In this document: piece after piece, positions 27,274 to 36,075 of the stretch
Position numbering within the stretch: the first letter of the stretch is position 1
How the letters are laid out: the number at the start of each line of letters is the position of its first letter
Source: Lentzea albida
GTDB lineage: Bacteria; Actinomycetota; Actinomycetes; Mycobacteriales; Pseudonocardiaceae
Assembly: GCF_900111005.1 (NCBI RefSeq)
Contig: NZ_FOFV01000002.1
Coordinates: 1 to 64,000 of the forward strand
Reading direction: 5' to 3'
Length of the DNA: 64,000 bases
The notes under the pieces: generated by a model
Told to the model about the DNA's origin: nothing
Seen by the model: the letters and a program-made list of their open reading frames with translations, nothing else
The model's database searches: none
Made by a program: the position numbers and the translations under genes

Positions 27274-28254
27274 ATGACAACCGACACCATGCGGGCGCTC
27301 GTCGCGACCGGCTACGGCGATCCCGAACAACTCACGATCGCCGAACTGCCCGTTCCCCGTCCCGGCCCCGGCCAGGTCCTGGTGAAGATCGCCGCCTCGA
27401 CGATCAACCCCACCGACCTGCGCGTCACCACCGGTGGCTACCGCGACCTGGTCGACCTGCGGTTCCCCTACACGCTCGGCAACGAGTTCGCGGGCACCGT
27501 CACCGAGGCCGGACCGGGCGTCACCCGCTTCCGCGCCGGTGACGAGATCTTCGGCCAGGCCCTCCCCCGCCAGCTGCGCGCCGCCGCCGACCCCGTGCGA
27601 CCGTCCCTGAGCACCGGTGCGCTCGCCGACTACGCGGTCTTCGAGGCGGACACGCCGGCGCTGCACCACCGCCCCGCCGCCCTCGACGCGGAGCGGGCCG
27701 CGTCGCTGGTGATCGCGGGCGGCACCACGCTGGCGGTCGTGGACGCCGCGAAGATCCAGCCCGGCGAGTCGGTCCTCGTCATCGGCGCGACCGGGCCGGT
27801 CGGCCTCACGCTGGTCCCGGTCCTGAACGCCGCCGGCGCCGAGATCACGGCGACCGCCCGCACCGAGGAGGCGGCCGAGCTGCTGCGCGGCCTCGGCGCG
27901 CACCGCACGGTCGGCTACGACGACTACCCCGCGGGTGTCGACGTCGTCCTCAACCTGGCGCTCTTCCCCGACGGCCTGCCCGCGGCGGCACGCAGCCTGC
28001 GTCCCGGCGGCAGGCTGATCTCCATCATCTTCCCGGAACCGCGGCTGGAGCAGCTGGGACGCGACGACGTGGAGCTGGGCTTCGTGATGAACCCGGGCAA
28101 CGGGGCGCACGGGGCCCAGGCCGTCGCCGAGGCCGCGATCGCGGGCCAGCTCTCCACGCCGATCGCCCGCCGCTACTCACTCGACGACGGTGTCGAAGCG
28201 GCGATCCACTACGCCCGCCGGCACCCGCTCGGCAAGGTCGTCGTGACCATGTGA
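27274..28254 (+). CDS. NADP-dependent quinone-oxidoreductase-like MDR-family enzyme
   Basis: The 326-residue product starts at ATG 27274 (GGTGA upstream). The N-terminal GroES-like half has EFAGTVTEAGPGVTRFRAGDEIFG and the C-terminal half a nucleotide-binding motif VLVIGATGPVGLTLVP (near 168-183). The zinc-ligand cysteines of alcohol dehydrogenases are absent, as in quinone reductases (zeta-crystallin type). It would reduce quinones or enones with NADPH. Divergence from an AraC-cupin regulator fits a stress-induced detoxification gene. Confidence 0.82.
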   Translation: MTTDTMRALVATGYGDPEQLTIAELPVPRPGPGQVLVKIAASTINPTDLRVTTGGYRDLVDLRFPYTLGNEFAGTVTEAGPGVTRFRAGDEIFGQALPRQLRAAADPVRPSLSTGALADYAVFEADTPALHHRPAALDAERAASLVIAGGTTLAVVDAAKIQPGESVLVIGATGPVGLTLVPVLNAAGAEITATARTEEAAELLRGLGAHRTVGYDDYPAGVDVVLNLALFPDGLPAAARSLRPGGRLISIIFPEPRLEQLGRDDVELGFVMNPGNGAHGAQAVAEAAIAGQLSTPIARRYSLDDGVEAAIHYARRHPLGKVVVTM

Positions 28255-28468
28255 GCAGCGGGACCGCGGTGGGCGACAGCCGCCGGCGCGAGGTCGCAGG
28301 ACAGCAGGCCGGCGCCGTCGCGCGTGCCGCACGAGGGCCAACACCCACGCCGGGTGTCCGTCACCCCTGCACGGCACCGGCAGGTTGGGGGCTGCCCCCG
28401 ATCGCCGAACCGGACAAATCCGGCGCATCCTGGAGCATGAGACGCCCTCGACCCCCAGGAGGCGCCCC

Positions 28469-28627
28469 GTGCCACCCACGACGACCCGCCGCACGCGGAC
28501 CTGGCCCTTCCACGTCCTGGCCGCGGCCCTGGTGATCGCCGGCCTGCTCACACCCCACGCACTGCTGGTGGCGGCCGGCCTCATCCTGGCCGGCTCGGTG
28601 GCGCTCAGGCCTTCTTCGGCACGGTGA
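28469..28627 (+). CDS. Small membrane protein
   Basis: The 52-residue product starts at GTG 28469 after a strong AGGAGG. A basic N-terminus (TTTRRTRTWP) precedes two hydrophobic helices (about 14-30 and 32-46). Its last 23 bases overlap the convergent HxlR gene. A small dyad, CCGGA and TCCGG with a four-base loop, lies about 60 bp upstream. The family is unrecognised, but the ribosome site and helices support a real gene. Confidence 0.55.
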   Translation: MPPTTTRRTRTWPFHVLAAALVIAGLLTPHALLVAAGLILAGSVALRPSSAR

Positions 28628-29258
28628 ACACGCGCAGGAACGTGGCGAGCAGCTCGCGGCGGCCCCTCAGCTCCAGCGCGCCGTCCCTCGCCTGCGTGAT
28701 GATCGCGCGGTAGGACGCCAGCTCGTCGTCGGTGAACGTGGTGATGATCGTCAGGTCCGGCTCCACCGGGGCGGGACCCAGGCCGGTGACCAGGGAGCCG
28801 TCGGTGATGACGGCGTGCACGACCACGTCGCGCACGTGGATCTCCCACGAAGCGGTCAGGCCGGCCGCCTGTTCGGCCTGGAAGACGGCGCGCAGGTTGA
28901 GCACGAGACCCTCCGGCGTGACGACGTCGCCCCGCTGCGGCTCGCCCAGTTGCGGCGCGCCCCAGCGGGCCAGCGCCAGCAGCACCGGCTCCAGGGACTG
29001 GCCGACCGGGGTCAGCGCGTAGACGACGCCACGGCCGGGCGCGGGGGCCACCTGGCGCTCCACGATGCCCGACTGCTCGAGCTCCTTCAGGCGCGTGGCC
29101 AGCACGTTCGTCGGGATTCCCGCCAGTCCGGTCTGCAGTTCGGTGTACCGCCGCGGGCGCACGATCAGGTTCCGGACGATCAGCAACGCCCAGCGCTCGC
29201 CGACGAGCTCCAGGGCCCGGGCGAGGCCGCAGTACTGGCCGAAATCGCGTCGCTTCAC
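28605..29258 (-). CDS. HxlR-family transcriptional regulator
   Basis: The 217-residue product starts at GTG 29258, giving KRRDFGQYCGLARALELVGE. The winged helix spans about 5-100, with the family hallmark cysteine (YCGLARALELVGERWALLIV), LIVRPRRYTELQTGLAGIPTNVLATRLKELE, then a C-terminal SCP2-like extension (about 120-217), a known variant. Members sense electrophiles, often through that cysteine. It is divergent from an MFS gene with inverted repeats between them, suggesting control of both. Confidence 0.85.
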   Translation of the reverse strand: MKRRDFGQYCGLARALELVGERWALLIVRNLIVRPRRYTELQTGLAGIPTNVLATRLKELEQSGIVERQVAPAPGRGVVYALTPVGQSLEPVLLALARWGAPQLGEPQRGDVVTPEGLVLNLRAVFQAEQAAGLTASWEIHVRDVVVHAVITDGSLVTGLGPAPVEPDLTIITTFTDDELASYRAIITQARDGALELRGRRELLATFLRVFTVPKKA

Positions 29259-29271
29259 ACCACTGACAGTA

Positions 29272-29281
29272 GCAAGCTTGC
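29272..29281. promoter_or_regulatory. Palindrome next to the HxlR start
   Basis: GCAAGCTTGC is a perfect 10-bp palindrome 14 bp upstream of the HxlR start. It uses the same CTTGC/GCAAG half-sites as the dyad at 29315-29329, consistent with two operators for one regulator. Confidence 0.5.
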
Positions 29282-29314
29282 CTGAGCGCATCCAGCTGCG
29301 TGACGAAAAGCGCA

Positions 29315-29329
29315 CTTGCAAAAAGCAAG
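29315..29329. promoter_or_regulatory. Second HxlR-type dyad, MFS side
   Basis: CTTGC, five A bases, GCAAG forms a perfect dyad about 54 bp before the MFS start. Shared half-sites with the repeat at 29272-29281 point to joint control of the divergent pair. Confidence 0.5.
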
Positions 29330-29382
29330 CGAACCCGCTTACGGTCGTCGCGACCCACTACCCCGGACTTGAAGGACGTGCG

Positions 29383-30600
29383 ATGACCGCACTGCTCGAT
29401 CGCACCGACACGGCCGTGCGCCGGCCGTATGTGTCACGCGGCGTCGGCTTCGCGGGCATCTCGGCCGCGATGGTCGCGATCCTCGTGGCGGCCGGCGCGC
29501 CGACGCCGTTGCTGCCGATCTACCAGCACCAGTGGGGGTTCGCGCCGTGGGTGCTGACGCTCGCGTTCGGCATCTACGCGTTCGCGCTGCTCGTCTCGAT
29601 CCTCGTGTTCGGGTCGTTGTCCGACCACGTGGGACGGCGGCCGCTCATGATCGCGGCACTGGGGCTCGACCTCGTCGCGATGCTGATCTTCCTCGCGGCA
29701 CCGGACGTCGGCTGGATCATCGCGGCGCGGATCGTGCAGGGTGTCGCCACCGGGGCCGCGTCGAGTGCGCTGAGCGCGGCCGTGGTCGAACTGGCGCCCG
29801 AGCGGTTCAAGAAGCTCGGCGCGCAGATGACCAGCATGGCGCCGCTCGGCGGGCTCGCGATCGGCGCGTTGTTCGCCGGGCTGCTGGCCGAGTTCGCGGC
29901 GAACGCCGCGTTCGAGGTGTGGTTCGCGCTCGCCGTCGTCATGGCGGCCGGGACGGTCTTCGCGGTGTTCACGCCGGAGACGGCGACCCGCAAGCCCGGA
30001 GCGGTGAAGGCGCTGAACCCGCGCATCTCGTTGCCGCGCCAGGTGCGCAGGCTCTACTGGACGACGGTGCCCGGCATCGTCGGCGGGTTCACGACGATGA
30101 CGTTGTTCATGGGACTCGTGCCCGCGCTGCTGGTCGCCGTGTTCGGCGTGCGGAGCCCGATCGTCGGGTCACTGCTGGCGTTCGTCGCGCTCGGGGCGGG
30201 CACCGCGGCCTCCGCGTTCTCGAGCGGCGTCAAGGCTCCCCGGCTCCGGTTCGCCGGGACGAGCGCGATGGTCGCCGGCGCGGTCCTGTTCGTCGGCAGC
30301 ATCGGCGCCACCTCGCTGCCGCTGCTGTGGGCGGCCGCGGTCGTGGGCGGCGCGGGTATCGGCGCCTCGTTCGCCGGCGCCACGCGCGGGCTCGTGCCCG
30401 AGGTCGCGCCGCACGAACGCGCCGGGCTCTTCACCGCGATCTTCTTCGTCGGCTACCTCGCGATGGGCACGTCGGCGATCGTCGCCGGGATCTTCATCGG
30501 CGTCGCCGGCGCGGCGGCCACGGCCGTCGGGTTCGGGGTGTTCAACGCCGTCGTGACGCTGATCGGCCTGGTCGCGATCGCGCGGTTCAACCGGACGTGA
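29383..30600 (+). CDS. MFS transporter under HxlR control
   Basis: The 405-residue product starts at ATG 29383 (GAAGGACG upstream). It has about 12 membrane segments, the loop motif GSLSDHVGRRPLM near residue 73 and GVATGAASSALSAAVVELAP in the fourth helix region, typical of the DHA1 drug-efflux group. The end of the gene overlaps the convergent XRE-cupin gene by 14 nt. An export role for an electrophilic or toxic compound is inferred from the regulator type. Confidence 0.82.
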   Translation: MTALLDRTDTAVRRPYVSRGVGFAGISAAMVAILVAAGAPTPLLPIYQHQWGFAPWVLTLAFGIYAFALLVSILVFGSLSDHVGRRPLMIAALGLDLVAMLIFLAAPDVGWIIAARIVQGVATGAASSALSAAVVELAPERFKKLGAQMTSMAPLGGLAIGALFAGLLAEFAANAAFEVWFALAVVMAAGTVFAVFTPETATRKPGAVKALNPRISLPRQVRRLYWTTVPGIVGGFTTMTLFMGLVPALLVAVFGVRSPIVGSLLAFVALGAGTAASAFSSGVKAPRLRFAGTSAMVAGAVLFVGSIGATSLPLLWAAAVVGGAGIGASFAGATRGLVPEVAPHERAGLFTAIFFVGYLAMGTSAIVAGIFIGVAGAAATAVGFGVFNAVVTLIGLVAIARFNRT

Positions 30601-31174
30601 TCCTGTCCGCGTGGACGTGCGTGCGCACGCCCTGCGGGTCGAACAGGATCAGCAGTTCGACCGCGCCGCCGTCCGCGCTGCCCAGCCAGTGCGGCTTCGC
30701 GGTGTCGAACTCGGCGGCCTCACCCGGCGGCAACGTCAGGTCGAGGTCGTCGAGCACCAGCCGCAACCGTCCGTTGAGGACGTAGAGCCACTCGAACCCG
30801 TCGTGCGTCTTCAAAGCGGGTTCCAGCGGCGGCGACACGGCCGGGATCAGCATCTTGAACGACTGCACGCCACCCGGCCGCCGGGACAACGGCACGAACG
30901 TCATGCCGTACCTGTGGATCGGCTTGAGGTGGATGCGCGGGTCACCGGTCCGCGGGGCGCCGACGAGGTCGTCCAGCGGCACGTCGTAGACGCGCGACAA
31001 CGGCAGCAGCAGTTCCAGCGTCGCCCGGCGCTGCCCGCTCTCCAGCCGCGACAGCGTGCTCTCGGAGATGCCGGTGGTCGTCGCGAGGTCGGCGAGGGTG
31101 ATGCCGCGGTGCCGCCGCAACGTCCGCAGCCGCGCTCCCACCCCGTCGAGGACCTCGTCGGTGTCGCGGTTCAT
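30587..31174 (-). CDS. XRE-family regulator with C-terminal cupin
   Basis: The 195-residue protein has an HTH_3 domain (about 10-68, LADLATTTGISESTLSRLESGQRRATLELLL) and a cupin_2 barrel (about 115-185, HDGFEWLYVLNGRLRLVLDD, LPPGEAAEFDTAKPH). Regulators of this type sense small organic molecules through the cupin. A CTTGCC-n5-GGCAAG dyad lies 10 bp upstream of its start. The lipoprotein hydrolase at 31243 diverges from it and is the likely target. Confidence 0.87.
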   Translation of the reverse strand: MNRDTDEVLDGVGARLRTLRRHRGITLADLATTTGISESTLSRLESGQRRATLELLLPLSRVYDVPLDDLVGAPRTGDPRIHLKPIHRYGMTFVPLSRRPGGVQSFKMLIPAVSPPLEPALKTHDGFEWLYVLNGRLRLVLDDLDLTLPPGEAAEFDTAKPHWLGSADGGAVELLILFDPQGVRTHVHADRITSG

Positions 31175-31183
31175 GAACCCGAG

Positions 31184-31200
31184 CTTGCCACATCGGCAAG
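31184..31200. promoter_or_regulatory. Operator for the XRE-cupin regulator
   Basis: CTTGCC (31184-31189), five bases, GGCAAG (31195-31200) is a perfect dyad in the 68-bp divergent region between the regulator and the hydrolase, suited to control of both genes. Confidence 0.55.
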
Positions 31201-31242
31201 TTTTCGTGCCAGGAGCAGCAACCGCGCCTCAAGCTCGTGACC

Positions 31243-32196
31243 ATGAAACGTCTCGTGCTCGCCCTGCTGCTCCTGATCACGGCCTGTTCCGCTCCGCCCG
31301 AGCCCGAACCGCACACCGCGCTCACCCGGAACGACCCGGTGTTCCAGAAGACCTTCAGCCACGAGTTCGCGGACGTCGACGGCGTGCGGATGCACTACGT
31401 GAAGGGCGGCACCGGCAGCCCTGTCGTGCTCCTGCACGGCTGGCCGCAGACCTGGTACGGCTGGTGGCCGATCATGCCCGAGCTCGCCGAACGCCACACC
31501 GTCTACGCGCTCGACCTGCCCGGCCTCGGGGACAGCACCGGTACGCCGACCGGGTACGACAAGGCCACGCTCGCCCGGTACGTCCACGCGCTGACCGGCA
31601 GACTCGGCCTCCAGAACGCCTCGATCGTCGGCCACGACCTGGGCGCCGCCGTCGCGTTCCAGTACGCCAGCCAGTTCCCGCAGGACACGGCCCGGCTGGG
31701 TTACCTCGACCTGCCGCTGCCCGGCCCCGCCATCGACGCCCGCACCTACCGCGCGCTCAGCTGGCACATCGCGTTCCACTCGCAGCCCCGGGTTCCCGAG
31801 GCGGTCGTGCGGAACGACGTCCGCGACTACTTGGAGCTCTTCTACCCGCAGGTCTCCTACCAGGGCAGCGCTTTCGGCGGCACGTCGACGAAGTCCCCGT
31901 TCACCGACGACGAGATCACCGAGTACGCGCGCACCTACGACAAGACGCTGAAGAACGGCTTCGACCTGTACCGCGCCCTCGACCAGGACGTCCGCGACAC
32001 CGAGGCCGCGAAGCCCGTGCGGGCGCCCACGCTGGTCATGGCCGCGGAGGGGCAGGCCGAGGCGATCAAGGGCACGGCGGCCCCGCGGATGACGAACATC
32101 GTGCGCGCGCTCGACGTCCCGAAGGCGGGCCATTGGCTCGTCGAGGAGAACCCGGAGTTCGTCACCGCGGAGCTGCTGCGCTTCCTCAGCTCATGA
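31243..32196 (+). CDS. Alpha/beta-hydrolase lipoprotein, epoxide-hydrolase-like
   Basis: The 317-residue product starts at ATG 31243 (GTG at 31237 is an alternative). Residues 1-15 are a lipoprotein signal with lipobox LITAC (Cys15). The hydrolase domain has HGWPQ (oxyanion region), VGHDLGAAVAF with Asp132 as nucleophile instead of Ser, and the late catalytic His in KAGHWLVEENPE. Asp at the nucleophile elbow marks epoxide hydrolases and haloalkane dehalogenases rather than esterases. Membrane-anchored export is unusual for that group. It is divergent from the XRE-cupin gene, and the end overlaps the convergent amidase by 11 nt. Confidence 0.82.
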   Translation: MKRLVLALLLLITACSAPPEPEPHTALTRNDPVFQKTFSHEFADVDGVRMHYVKGGTGSPVVLLHGWPQTWYGWWPIMPELAERHTVYALDLPGLGDSTGTPTGYDKATLARYVHALTGRLGLQNASIVGHDLGAAVAFQYASQFPQDTARLGYLDLPLPGPAIDARTYRALSWHIAFHSQPRVPEAVVRNDVRDYLELFYPQVSYQGSAFGGTSTKSPFTDDEITEYARTYDKTLKNGFDLYRALDQDVRDTEAAKPVRAPTLVMAAEGQAEAIKGTAAPRMTNIVRALDVPKAGHWLVEENPEFVTAELLRFLSS

Positions 32197-33658
32197 CCGG
32201 GAACCGGTCGGCCCACGGCGCGGCTTCCTCCAGCTGCGCCGCGAGCTTGATCAGCACCGCCTCGCCGGCCAGCGGCGCCACGAACTGCACGCCGAGCGGG
32301 AGCCCGTCCGCCGTCCAGTGCAGCGGCAACGACAGCGCGGGCCGTCCGGTGAGGTTCGCGAGCTGCGTGTACGGCACCCAGCCCAGGTTGTCCCTGATCA
32401 TGTCGTCGACGATCTTCGTGTGCTTGAGGAACCGGGCCGTGCCGGTCTTGAGCAACGCGTCGGTGGCCCGTTGCAGCGACACCGGCAGCTCGAACTGGCC
32501 GACCTCGGGCGGCGGGGTCGCGAGCGTCGGTGTGAGCAGCAGGTCGTACGACTCGAAGTACGTGGTCAGGCGGCTGGTGTGCTCGTGGCGCCGCTGCACC
32601 GCGTCCACGTAGTCGACGCTGCTCGTGGCCCGTCCGAGGGCGGCCATGAGCAGCGTGTCGCGTTCGAACGCGATGTCCGGCGCCCCGGTGAGGCGCTTGG
32701 CCTCGGCGACCCGCCAGGCGAGGTTCACGAACCACGTCAGCAGGAAGTCCTTGGCGAGGGCCGCGTCGTCGAACGGCGCCTGCGGCAGTTCCTCGACGTG
32801 GTGGCCGAGGCCGGTCAGCACGCGGACGGCCGACGCGACGGCCGCGACCGCCTCGGGGTGCGGGTCCGGGTTGATCGCCGACGGCACGCGCACGCCGATC
32901 CGCAGCCTGCCCGGGTCCTGCCCGACGAAGGACGCGAACGGCTCCGAGGGCAGCGCGGGTGAGAACGGCCCGGCGGGCTCACCGCCGCAGATGACGTCGA
33001 GCATCGCGGCCGTGTCGCGGACCGTGCGCGAGACGACCCCTTGCACCGCCGCGCCGTGCATCGTCTCGGCGGCGTCGGGGCCGAACGGCGTGAGCCCGCG
33101 GCCCGGCTTCAGCCCGACGAGCCCGCAGCACGCGGCCGGGATCCGGGTCGAGCCGCCACCGTCGTTGGCACCCGCGCACGGCACGATCCCGGCGGCGACC
33201 GCGGCGGCCGACCCGCCCGACGAGCCACCGGGTGTGCGCGTCAGGTCCCACGGGTTGCGCGCGGGACCCCAGGTGACGGGCTCGCTGATCGCCTTCGCGC
33301 CGAACTCCGGCAGGTTGGTCTTGCCGAAGATCACCAGGCCGGCGTCGATCCAGCGCTGCACGACGGTCGAGTGCGCGGTCGCGTTGTACCCCTTGAGCGA
33401 CCGCGAGCCGTTCGAGGTCGGCAGTCCCGCGTAGTCCTGGCCGAGGTCCTTGATCAGGAACGGCACGCCGGCGAACGGACCCGTGAGGTCGTCGCCCGGC
33501 TCGGCCGGGACGTCGCGCACGATCGCGTTCAGGCGCGGGTTCACCTCGGCGGCGCGTTGCCGTGCCACGGCGAGCAGTTCGGCCGCGGACACCTGCTTGT
33601 CCGCGACGAGCCGGGCAAGCCCGGTGGCGTCGTACTTCCGGTACTCGTCGAAGTCCAC
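32186..33658 (-). CDS. Amidase-signature family hydrolase (first of two)
   Basis: The 490-residue product starts at GTG 33658. It has the amidase-signature triad Lys (VPFLIKDLG), cis-Ser and nucleophile Ser in TPGGSSGGSAAAVAAG, plus the helper NDGGGSTRIPAACCG. No signal peptide is seen. It hydrolyses an unknown amide or 6-aminohexanoate-like substrate. It has no good ribosome site, and the 165-bp palindrome ends 10 bp upstream of its start codon. It is followed head-on by the lipoprotein hydrolase. Confidence 0.83.
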   Translation of the reverse strand: MDFDEYRKYDATGLARLVADKQVSAAELLAVARQRAAEVNPRLNAIVRDVPAEPGDDLTGPFAGVPFLIKDLGQDYAGLPTSNGSRSLKGYNATAHSTVVQRWIDAGLVIFGKTNLPEFGAKAISEPVTWGPARNPWDLTRTPGGSSGGSAAAVAAGIVPCAGANDGGGSTRIPAACCGLVGLKPGRGLTPFGPDAAETMHGAAVQGVVSRTVRDTAAMLDVICGGEPAGPFSPALPSEPFASFVGQDPGRLRIGVRVPSAINPDPHPEAVAAVASAVRVLTGLGHHVEELPQAPFDDAALAKDFLLTWFVNLAWRVAEAKRLTGAPDIAFERDTLLMAALGRATSSVDYVDAVQRRHEHTSRLTTYFESYDLLLTPTLATPPPEVGQFELPVSLQRATDALLKTGTARFLKHTKIVDDMIRDNLGWVPYTQLANLTGRPALSLPLHWTADGLPLGVQFVAPLAGEAVLIKLAAQLEEAAPWADRFPVMS

Positions 33659-33667
33659 GCGCTCAAA

Positions 33668-33832
33668 CTAGTGGTGTGGCTCAGGACGTTGCCGGTGTAT
33701 TCGCGGTCAGACGGGTGTGTCGTGGTGCCGCCCCCACGTTCTCGTACTGGTTGTACGGGGACGTGGGGGCGGTGCCGCGACGGATCCTGCTGAGCGCGGA
33801 TGCGCCGCCAACGTCCTGTGTCACGCCACTAG
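33668..33832 (+). repeat. 165-bp symmetric palindrome, possible hairpin RNA or MITE-like element
   Basis: The two 80-nt arms (33668-33747 and 33753-33832) fold without a single gap around the loop TGGTT. Of 80 positions, 62 are Watson-Crick, 12 are G-U in plus-strand RNA and 6 are mismatches. All 12 transition differences give G-U, never A-C, in the plus-strand RNA. Both ends read CTAG. The element supplies the last codons and stop of the hydrolase to its right and lies 10 bp from the amidase start on its left. It may be a mobile palindromic repeat, a strong intercistronic hairpin or a structured RNA. Confidence 0.8.
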
Positions 33833-34687
33833 CTCGATGACCCGGAAGACGGTGTCCCGCACCACCTCTGGTGACTCCTGCGGGATGAGGTGCCCCGCGT
33901 CCTCGACGACGACCAGCTCGCCCCGCGGTGCCGCGTCCGCCAGGGCCGCCGCGTACCGGTTGAACAGCGGGCGCCACTCACTCATGCCGCGTTCGACGAG
34001 GCCCGCCTGCAGGTAGACCACCGGAACGTCCGGTGTTCCCTTCTCCTGCACCCGGCGCAGCAGCGGCAGGGACGCCTCGATCTGCAGCGCTTCGCGGCTG
34101 GCGGCCTTCATGGCACGTGCGGTGGCGAAGTCGCGCGTCATGACCTCCACGTCTGCTGCGGAGATCTCCGGTGAGAGGCCGTTGCGGAACGTCTGCCGCT
34201 TGATCAGCCCCTTGCCGCCCAGGCGCGCGACGAGCGCCATCAGGGTGAAGAACCTCGCGGCGACCTTCGCGTTGCGCGTCGACATGATCTCGGCGAGGGA
34301 CGCGTCCACGAACACCATGCCCGCCACGCGGTGCGGGTGCCGGTCGGCGAAGACGCGGATGACCGGCCCGCCCCAGCTGTGCCCGACGAGCACGACCGGG
34401 CCGGTCTCGCCGAGCGCGTCGAGCAGCGCGGTCAGGTCGTCGGTGATCCGGTCGAGCGTGCGGTCGTGCGGGTCGACGTCGCTGCCGCCGTAGCCCGCGC
34501 GGTCGTAGGACAGCGTTCGGCAGCGGGCGCCGACCTCGCGCTGGGTGTGGATCCAGGACGAGCCGGGCGCGCTCATCCCGGCCTCGAAGACGACCAGCGG
34601 CCCCGGTCCGTCGCCCGCGGTCACCGCGCGGATCGCCCGCCCGTCCGGCAGGGTGACGCTCTTCTCCAGCGTCGGCGCGTCCCTCAC
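33821..34687 (-). CDS. Alpha/beta hydrolase (serine type)
   Basis: The 288-residue product starts at GTG 34687, overlapping the upstream amidase stop by 4 nt. The nucleophile elbow is VGHSWGG with Ser104, the oxyanion region is FEAGMSAPGSSW (about 35-45), and the catalytic His is in DAGHLIPQESPEVV near the end. It fits esterases or peptidases of the prolyl-aminopeptidase and lipase group. The last residues (ELVA) and stop TGA fall within the palindrome at 33668-33832, so the C-terminus may have been changed by its insertion. It is in one operon with TetR and amidase. Confidence 0.83.
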   Translation of the reverse strand: MRDAPTLEKSVTLPDGRAIRAVTAGDGPGPLVVFEAGMSAPGSSWIHTQREVGARCRTLSYDRAGYGGSDVDPHDRTLDRITDDLTALLDALGETGPVVLVGHSWGGPVIRVFADRHPHRVAGMVFVDASLAEIMSTRNAKVAARFFTLMALVARLGGKGLIKRQTFRNGLSPEISAADVEVMTRDFATARAMKAASREALQIEASLPLLRRVQEKGTPDVPVVYLQAGLVERGMSEWRPLFNRYAAALADAAPRGELVVVEDAGHLIPQESPEVVRDTVFRVIELVA

Positions 34688-36075
34688 TCGTGCCAGCTCG
34701 GCGGGTGGAGCTCTTTCCAGAGTTGTGCGCTCTCCAGTTGTGCGGCGAGGGCGAGCAGTTCGGCGTCGTGGCGGTGGCGGCCCACGAGGTGCACACCGTG
34801 CGGCAGTCCGTCGTCGTCCACATGCGACGGAAGCGAGATCGCGGGGACTCCGGCGAGATTGGCCCACGGCGTGTGGCACGACCATTTGAGCATCAGGTCG
34901 GCTTCGTCGCCGACGAAGTGGCCGATCGGGACCGGGGCACCGTTCGTCGTCGGGGTGAGCACCACGTCGTAGTCGTGGACCTTGCTCAGGAACGTGCTGG
35001 CGTAGCGGGCGAGGACGGCTTGGGAGGACACGATGTCGTTGGCGGACAACGTGTCGTTGATGTCGAGCAGGTGCCGGGTGTACGGCCGCAGCAGATGGGT
35101 ACTTCCTGCTGGCACCGTCATCCGCGCCACGGCGCCCACCTGGTAGGCGAACCAGGTCAGGATCGCGCGGCTCACGGACTCGTCGTAGCGGGCGGGCAGC
35201 GGGATCTCCCGCACCTCGTGGCCCAGTTCGGCGAGGACGTCCGCGGTGCGCCGCACGGCCAGTTCCGCCTCGGGGTCGACGGCCTGGTCGAGCCCGGTGT
35301 CGGTCCAGAGCGCGATGGTGAGCTTCCGGTCGAGCGTGCCGTGGAGGGGTCTGGCGGGGTGCCAGCCGTACAGGTCGCCGGGCGCCGGTGACGCCATGAC
35401 GTCGAGCAGAAGTGCCGCGTCCGCCACGGTTCGCGCGATCGGGCCCTCGATGCTCGCCGACAGGAACGACGTGGCGGGCGCCGGGCTGACCAGCCCGCGG
35501 CTCGGCTTCATCCCCACGAGGTGACAGGTCGCCGCGGGCGTGCGGATCGACCCCGCCCCGTCGCTGGCGTGCGCGACCGGCGACAGCCCCGCCGCGACCG
35601 CCGTGGCCGCTCCCCCGCTGGACCCGCTCGAGTAGCGCGTCGGGGCGTAAGGCGTCACGGCCGGCTTCTCGGTCACGTCGTTCTCGGTGTAGCAGGTGGC
35701 GCCGAACTCCGACGTGTTCGTCTTGCCCAGCACCACCGCGCCCGCCTGCCGCAGCAGCCGGACCGTCCAGGAGTCTTCGAGCGGCACGAAGTCCTTCAGC
35801 GCCGCCGACCCGAACGTCGTGCGGATCCCCGCCGTGGCGGCGAGGTCCTTGACGCCCAGCGGCAGCCCGAGCAACGCCGCCCGGTCACCTGACGCTCGCC
35901 GTCGGTCGGCCTTCGCGGCCTCTTCGAGCGCGTTCTCGTTGACCGTCACGAACGCGCCGAGTTCTTTGTGCCGTTCGATCCGGTCGAGGTAGTGCTCGGT
36001 CAGCTCTCTCGAGCTGATCTCGTTGTCGTTGAGGGCTTCCAGCTGCTGGGCGGCCGTGAGCTCGTGCGGCTTCAC
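34684..36075 (-). CDS. Amidase-signature family hydrolase (second of two)
   Basis: The 463-residue product starts at GTG 36075, overlapping the TetR stop by 4 nt. The catalytic Lys is in [10 protein letters not shown], and the Ser-rich signature is [16 protein letters not shown] with [16 protein letters not shown]. It is only moderately similar to the amidase at 32186-33658, so the two are not a recent duplication. It is probably controlled by the TetR gene that leads the operon. The substrate is unknown; co-transcribed hydrolase genes suggest stepwise breakdown of one amide or ester compound. Confidence 0.85.
   Translation of the reverse strand: MKPHELTAAQQLEALNDNEISSRELTEHYLDRIERHKELGAFVTVNENALEEAAKADRRRASGDRAALLGLPLGVKDLAATAGIRTTFGSAALKDFVPLEDSWTVRLLRQAGAVVLGKTNTSEFGATCYTENDVTEKPAVTPYAPTRYSSGSSGGAATAVAAGLSPVAHASDGAGSIRTPAATCHLVGMKPSRGLVSPAPATSFLSASIEGPIARTVADAALLLDVMASPAPGDLYGWHPARPLHGTLDRKLTIALWTDTGLDQAVDPEAELAVRRTADVLAELGHEVREIPLPARYDESVSRAILTWFAYQVGAVARMTVPAGSTHLLRPYTRHLLDINDTLSANDIVSSQAVLARYASTFLSKVHDYDVVLTPTTNGAPVPIGHFVGDEADLMLKWSCHTPWANLAGVPAISLPSHVDDDGLPHGVHLVGRHRHDAELLALAAQLESAQLWKELHPPSWHE

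Noticed and set aside
33562..33977. Similar peptides encoded on both strands around 33.7 kb (such as SGVAQDV and SGVTQDV)
   Set aside because: The likeness is a direct result of the palindrome and not evidence for two paralogous small genes.
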